64,000 bases of DNA, taken from NCBI RefSeq assembly GCF_009600885.1, contig NZ_VCLA01000117.1, positions 1-64,000 on the forward strand, written 5' to 3'. Source of the stretch: Streptomyces jumonjinensis. Lineage in GTDB: Bacteria; Actinomycetota; Actinomycetes; Streptomycetales; Streptomycetaceae. Below are positions 61,164-64,000 of the stretch, piece by piece (the first letter of the stretch is position 1; the number at the start of each line of letters is the position of its first letter). The notes beneath the pieces are model-generated. The model worked only from the letters and a program-made list of their open reading frames with translations. It searched no databases and was not told the DNA's origin. Position numbers and translations under genes: made by a program.

Positions 61164-62310
61164 GCAACCCAGACAAGACCGGGGCCGCGCAGTCCGGCCC
61201 GGCGGCGCCTGAGGCGCCTGAGGCGCCGCTGTCCGGCCTCGTGCCCGGCGAGGTCGCCGAGGCCGGTTCCGCCGCCCCGTCCGCCTTCCTCGAAGTCCGC
61301 GATCTGCGGGTCCACTTCCCCACCGACGACGGACTGGTCAAGTCCGTCGACGGCCTCAGCTTCCAGCTGGAGAAGGGCAGGACGCTCGGCATCGTCGGCG
61401 AGTCCGGCTCCGGGAAGTCCGTCACCTCGCTCGGCATCATGGGTCTGCACACCGCCGGTCAGTACGGCCGCCGCAAGGCGCGGATCTCGGGCGAGGTCTG
61501 GCTCGACGGCAAGGAGCTGCTCACGGCCGACCCGGACGAGGTGCGCAGGCTCGGCGGCCGGTACATGGCGATGATCTTCCAGGACCCGCTCTCCGCGCTC
61601 CATCCGTACTACACGATCGGCCGGCAGATCGTGGAGGCGTACCGGGTCCACCACGACGTCGACAAGAAGACCGCGCGCAAGCGGGCGGTCGAGATGCTCG
61701 ACCGGGTGGGCATCCCCCAGCCCGACAAGCGGGTGGACAGCTACCCCCATGAGTTCTCCGGCGGGATGCGCCAGCGCGCGATGATCGCGATGTCGCTGGT
61801 CAACAATCCCGAGCTGCTGATCGCCGATGAGCCGACGACCGCGCTGGACGTCACCGTCCAGGCCCAGATCCTCGATCTGATCCGCGATCTCCAGAAGGAG
61901 TTCGGCTCCGCGGTCATCGTCATCACCCACGACCTGGGCGTCGTCGCCGAGCTCGCCGACGACATCCTGGTGATGTACGGCGGACGCTGTGTGGAGCGGG
62001 GGCCGGCCGAGAAGGTCTTCTACGAGCCCCAGCACCCCTACACCTGGGGTCTGCTCGGCTCGATGCCCCGGATCGACCGGGACCAGACCGAACGGCTCAT
62101 CCCGGTCAAGGGCTCCCCGCCCAGCCTGATCAACATCCCCGACGGCTGTGCCTTCAATCCGCGGTGCCCCTACGCCGATGTGCCGGACGGCGACCGGACG
62201 CGTACCGTCCGGCCCGAACTGCGGCCGGTGGGGGAGCGGCACTTCTCCGCCTGCCATATGGCGCAGGAGGAGCGGACGCGGATCTGGACCGAAGAGATTG
62301 CGCCCAAGCT

Positions 62311-62314
<4 letters not shown>
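61160..62314 (+). CDS. Peptide ABC transporter ATP-binding protein (DppD/OppD type)
   Basis: ATPase of 384 residues with an Ala/Pro-rich leader of 40 residues. Walker [10 protein letters not shown], signature [10 protein letters not shown], Walker [13 protein letters not shown], and the C-terminal oligopeptide/dipeptide (oligo_HPY) region [12 protein letters not shown]. Overlaps of 4 bp on both sides couple it to its neighbours. Confidence 0.96.
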
Positions 62315-63477
<1,163 letters not shown>

Positions 63478-63560
63478 CGTACCCGGGTCCCCGGAGCGCC
63501 TGGTTCCGCTTCCGGTGGGGGACGGCCGGGGGAGGTCCGGGGAACCGGCACAATCGTGCG

Positions 63561-64000
63561 GTGCTCCAAGAACTGTTCAATCCCTCCGTCCAGCATGCGC
63601 TCGACCTCGCCGGAATCTTCGTCTTCGCGATCTCCGGCGCACTCCTCGCCGTACGCAAGAACTTCGATGTCTTCGGCATCGCCGTGCTCGCCGAGGTGAC
63701 CGCGCTGGGCGGAGGACTCTTCCGCGATCTGGTCATCGGGGCCGTGCCCCCGGCCGCTTTCACCGATCTCGGCTACTTTCTGATGCCCCTGGTGGCGACC
63801 GCCCTGGTCTTCTTCCTCCACCCGGAGGTCGAGCGCATCCAGACGGGCGTCAACGTCTTCGACGCGGCGGGCCTCGGACTGTTCTGCGTCACCGGGACGG
63901 TCAAGGCGTACGAGTACGGTCTCGGCCTGACCTCATCGGCCGTGCTGGGCCTCGCGACGGCGGTCGGCGGCGGCGTACTGCGGGATGTGCTGGCCAATGA
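63561..64000 (+). CDS. TRIC/UPF0126 family membrane protein (cut by window end)
   Basis: The first 146 residues of a trimeric intracellular cation-channel-like protein: a GTG start (VLQELFNPSVQHALDLAG), then helices with FAISGALLAVRKNFDVFGI and the glycine motif EVTALGGGLFRDLVIG; the motif recurs as ATAVGGGVLRDVLAN, reflecting the internal duplication of the family. The gene runs off the right edge. Family function: monovalent cation passage; substrate here not known. Confidence 0.88.
   Translation, partial: MLQELFNPSVQHALDLAGIFVFAISGALLAVRKNFDVFGIAVLAEVTALGGGLFRDLVIGAVPPAAFTDLGYFLMPLVATALVFFLHPEVERIQTGVNVFDAAGLGLFCVTGTVKAYEYGLGLTSSAVLGLATAVGGGVLRDVLAN

Overview
The window is high-GC actinobacterial chromosome with gene content typical of Streptomyces: paired DUF397/XRE regulators, several stand-alone HATPase regulators, lipoprotein L,D-transpeptidases, a scabin-like secreted ADP-ribosyltransferase, and a gcvT-gcvH-glyA-sdaA locus behind a tandem glycine riboswitch. 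No rRNA or tRNA gene and no CRISPR array was seen.

Layout. 1-3.9 kb: response regulator and histidine kinase (cut by the window edge), then a DUF397/XRE pair divergent from a HATPase regulator. 4.0-10.3 kb: secreted M4 metallopeptidase and a heterodimeric ABC exporter. 10.7-20.6 kb: two paralogous L,D-transpeptidases, an enoyl-CoA hydratase, a HATPase regulator, a deacetylase-like/beta-propeller lipoprotein pair, the scabin-like toxin, a GNAT acetyltransferase, an EF-hand protein and a CopD-like membrane protein. 20.7-24.2 kb: a 46-residue acidic protein missed by ORF calling, a ribbon-helix-helix regulator, a DUF4097 protein and an ABC-2 transporter. 24.2-31.3 kb looks accessory: a truncated WYL regulator, a PadR unit with a palindromic operator, a PAP2 phosphatase, an integrase relic, two MFS exporters and a His-rich protein, with three CsoR-type operators (ATACC-N7-GGTAT).

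31,335-48,604 is a 17.3-kb integrated element inserted in the 3' end of the L-serine dehydratase gene sdaA. A 60-bp direct repeat with one mismatch bounds it; one copy completes sdaA and the other encodes the C-terminus of the element's tyrosine integrase, so both proteins end in the same 18 residues. The element holds a frameshifted excisionase, a complete class I lanthipeptide locus of the FxLD type (XRE-TPR and HATPase regulators around a 24-bp palindrome, PCMT-type methyltransferase, precursor, LanB, LanC and a second SpaB_C-type protein), an 11-bp-phased iteron-like array, a solo OLD-family ATPase/TOPRIM nuclease and several decayed genes. I see no conjugation or replication gene, so it is probably not self-transmissible. 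An integrase C-terminal relic at 27.05 kb suggests an older element was earlier inserted at the same place.

48.5-53.4 kb: gcvT, gcvH, glyA and sdaA read leftwards from the riboswitch. 53.6-56.3 kb: a small P-loop ATPase and two SseB-family proteins. 57-63.5 kb: a five-gene peptide ABC importer in the order permease, binding protein, permease, ATPase, ATPase. The window ends inside a TRIC/UPF0126 membrane protein gene.
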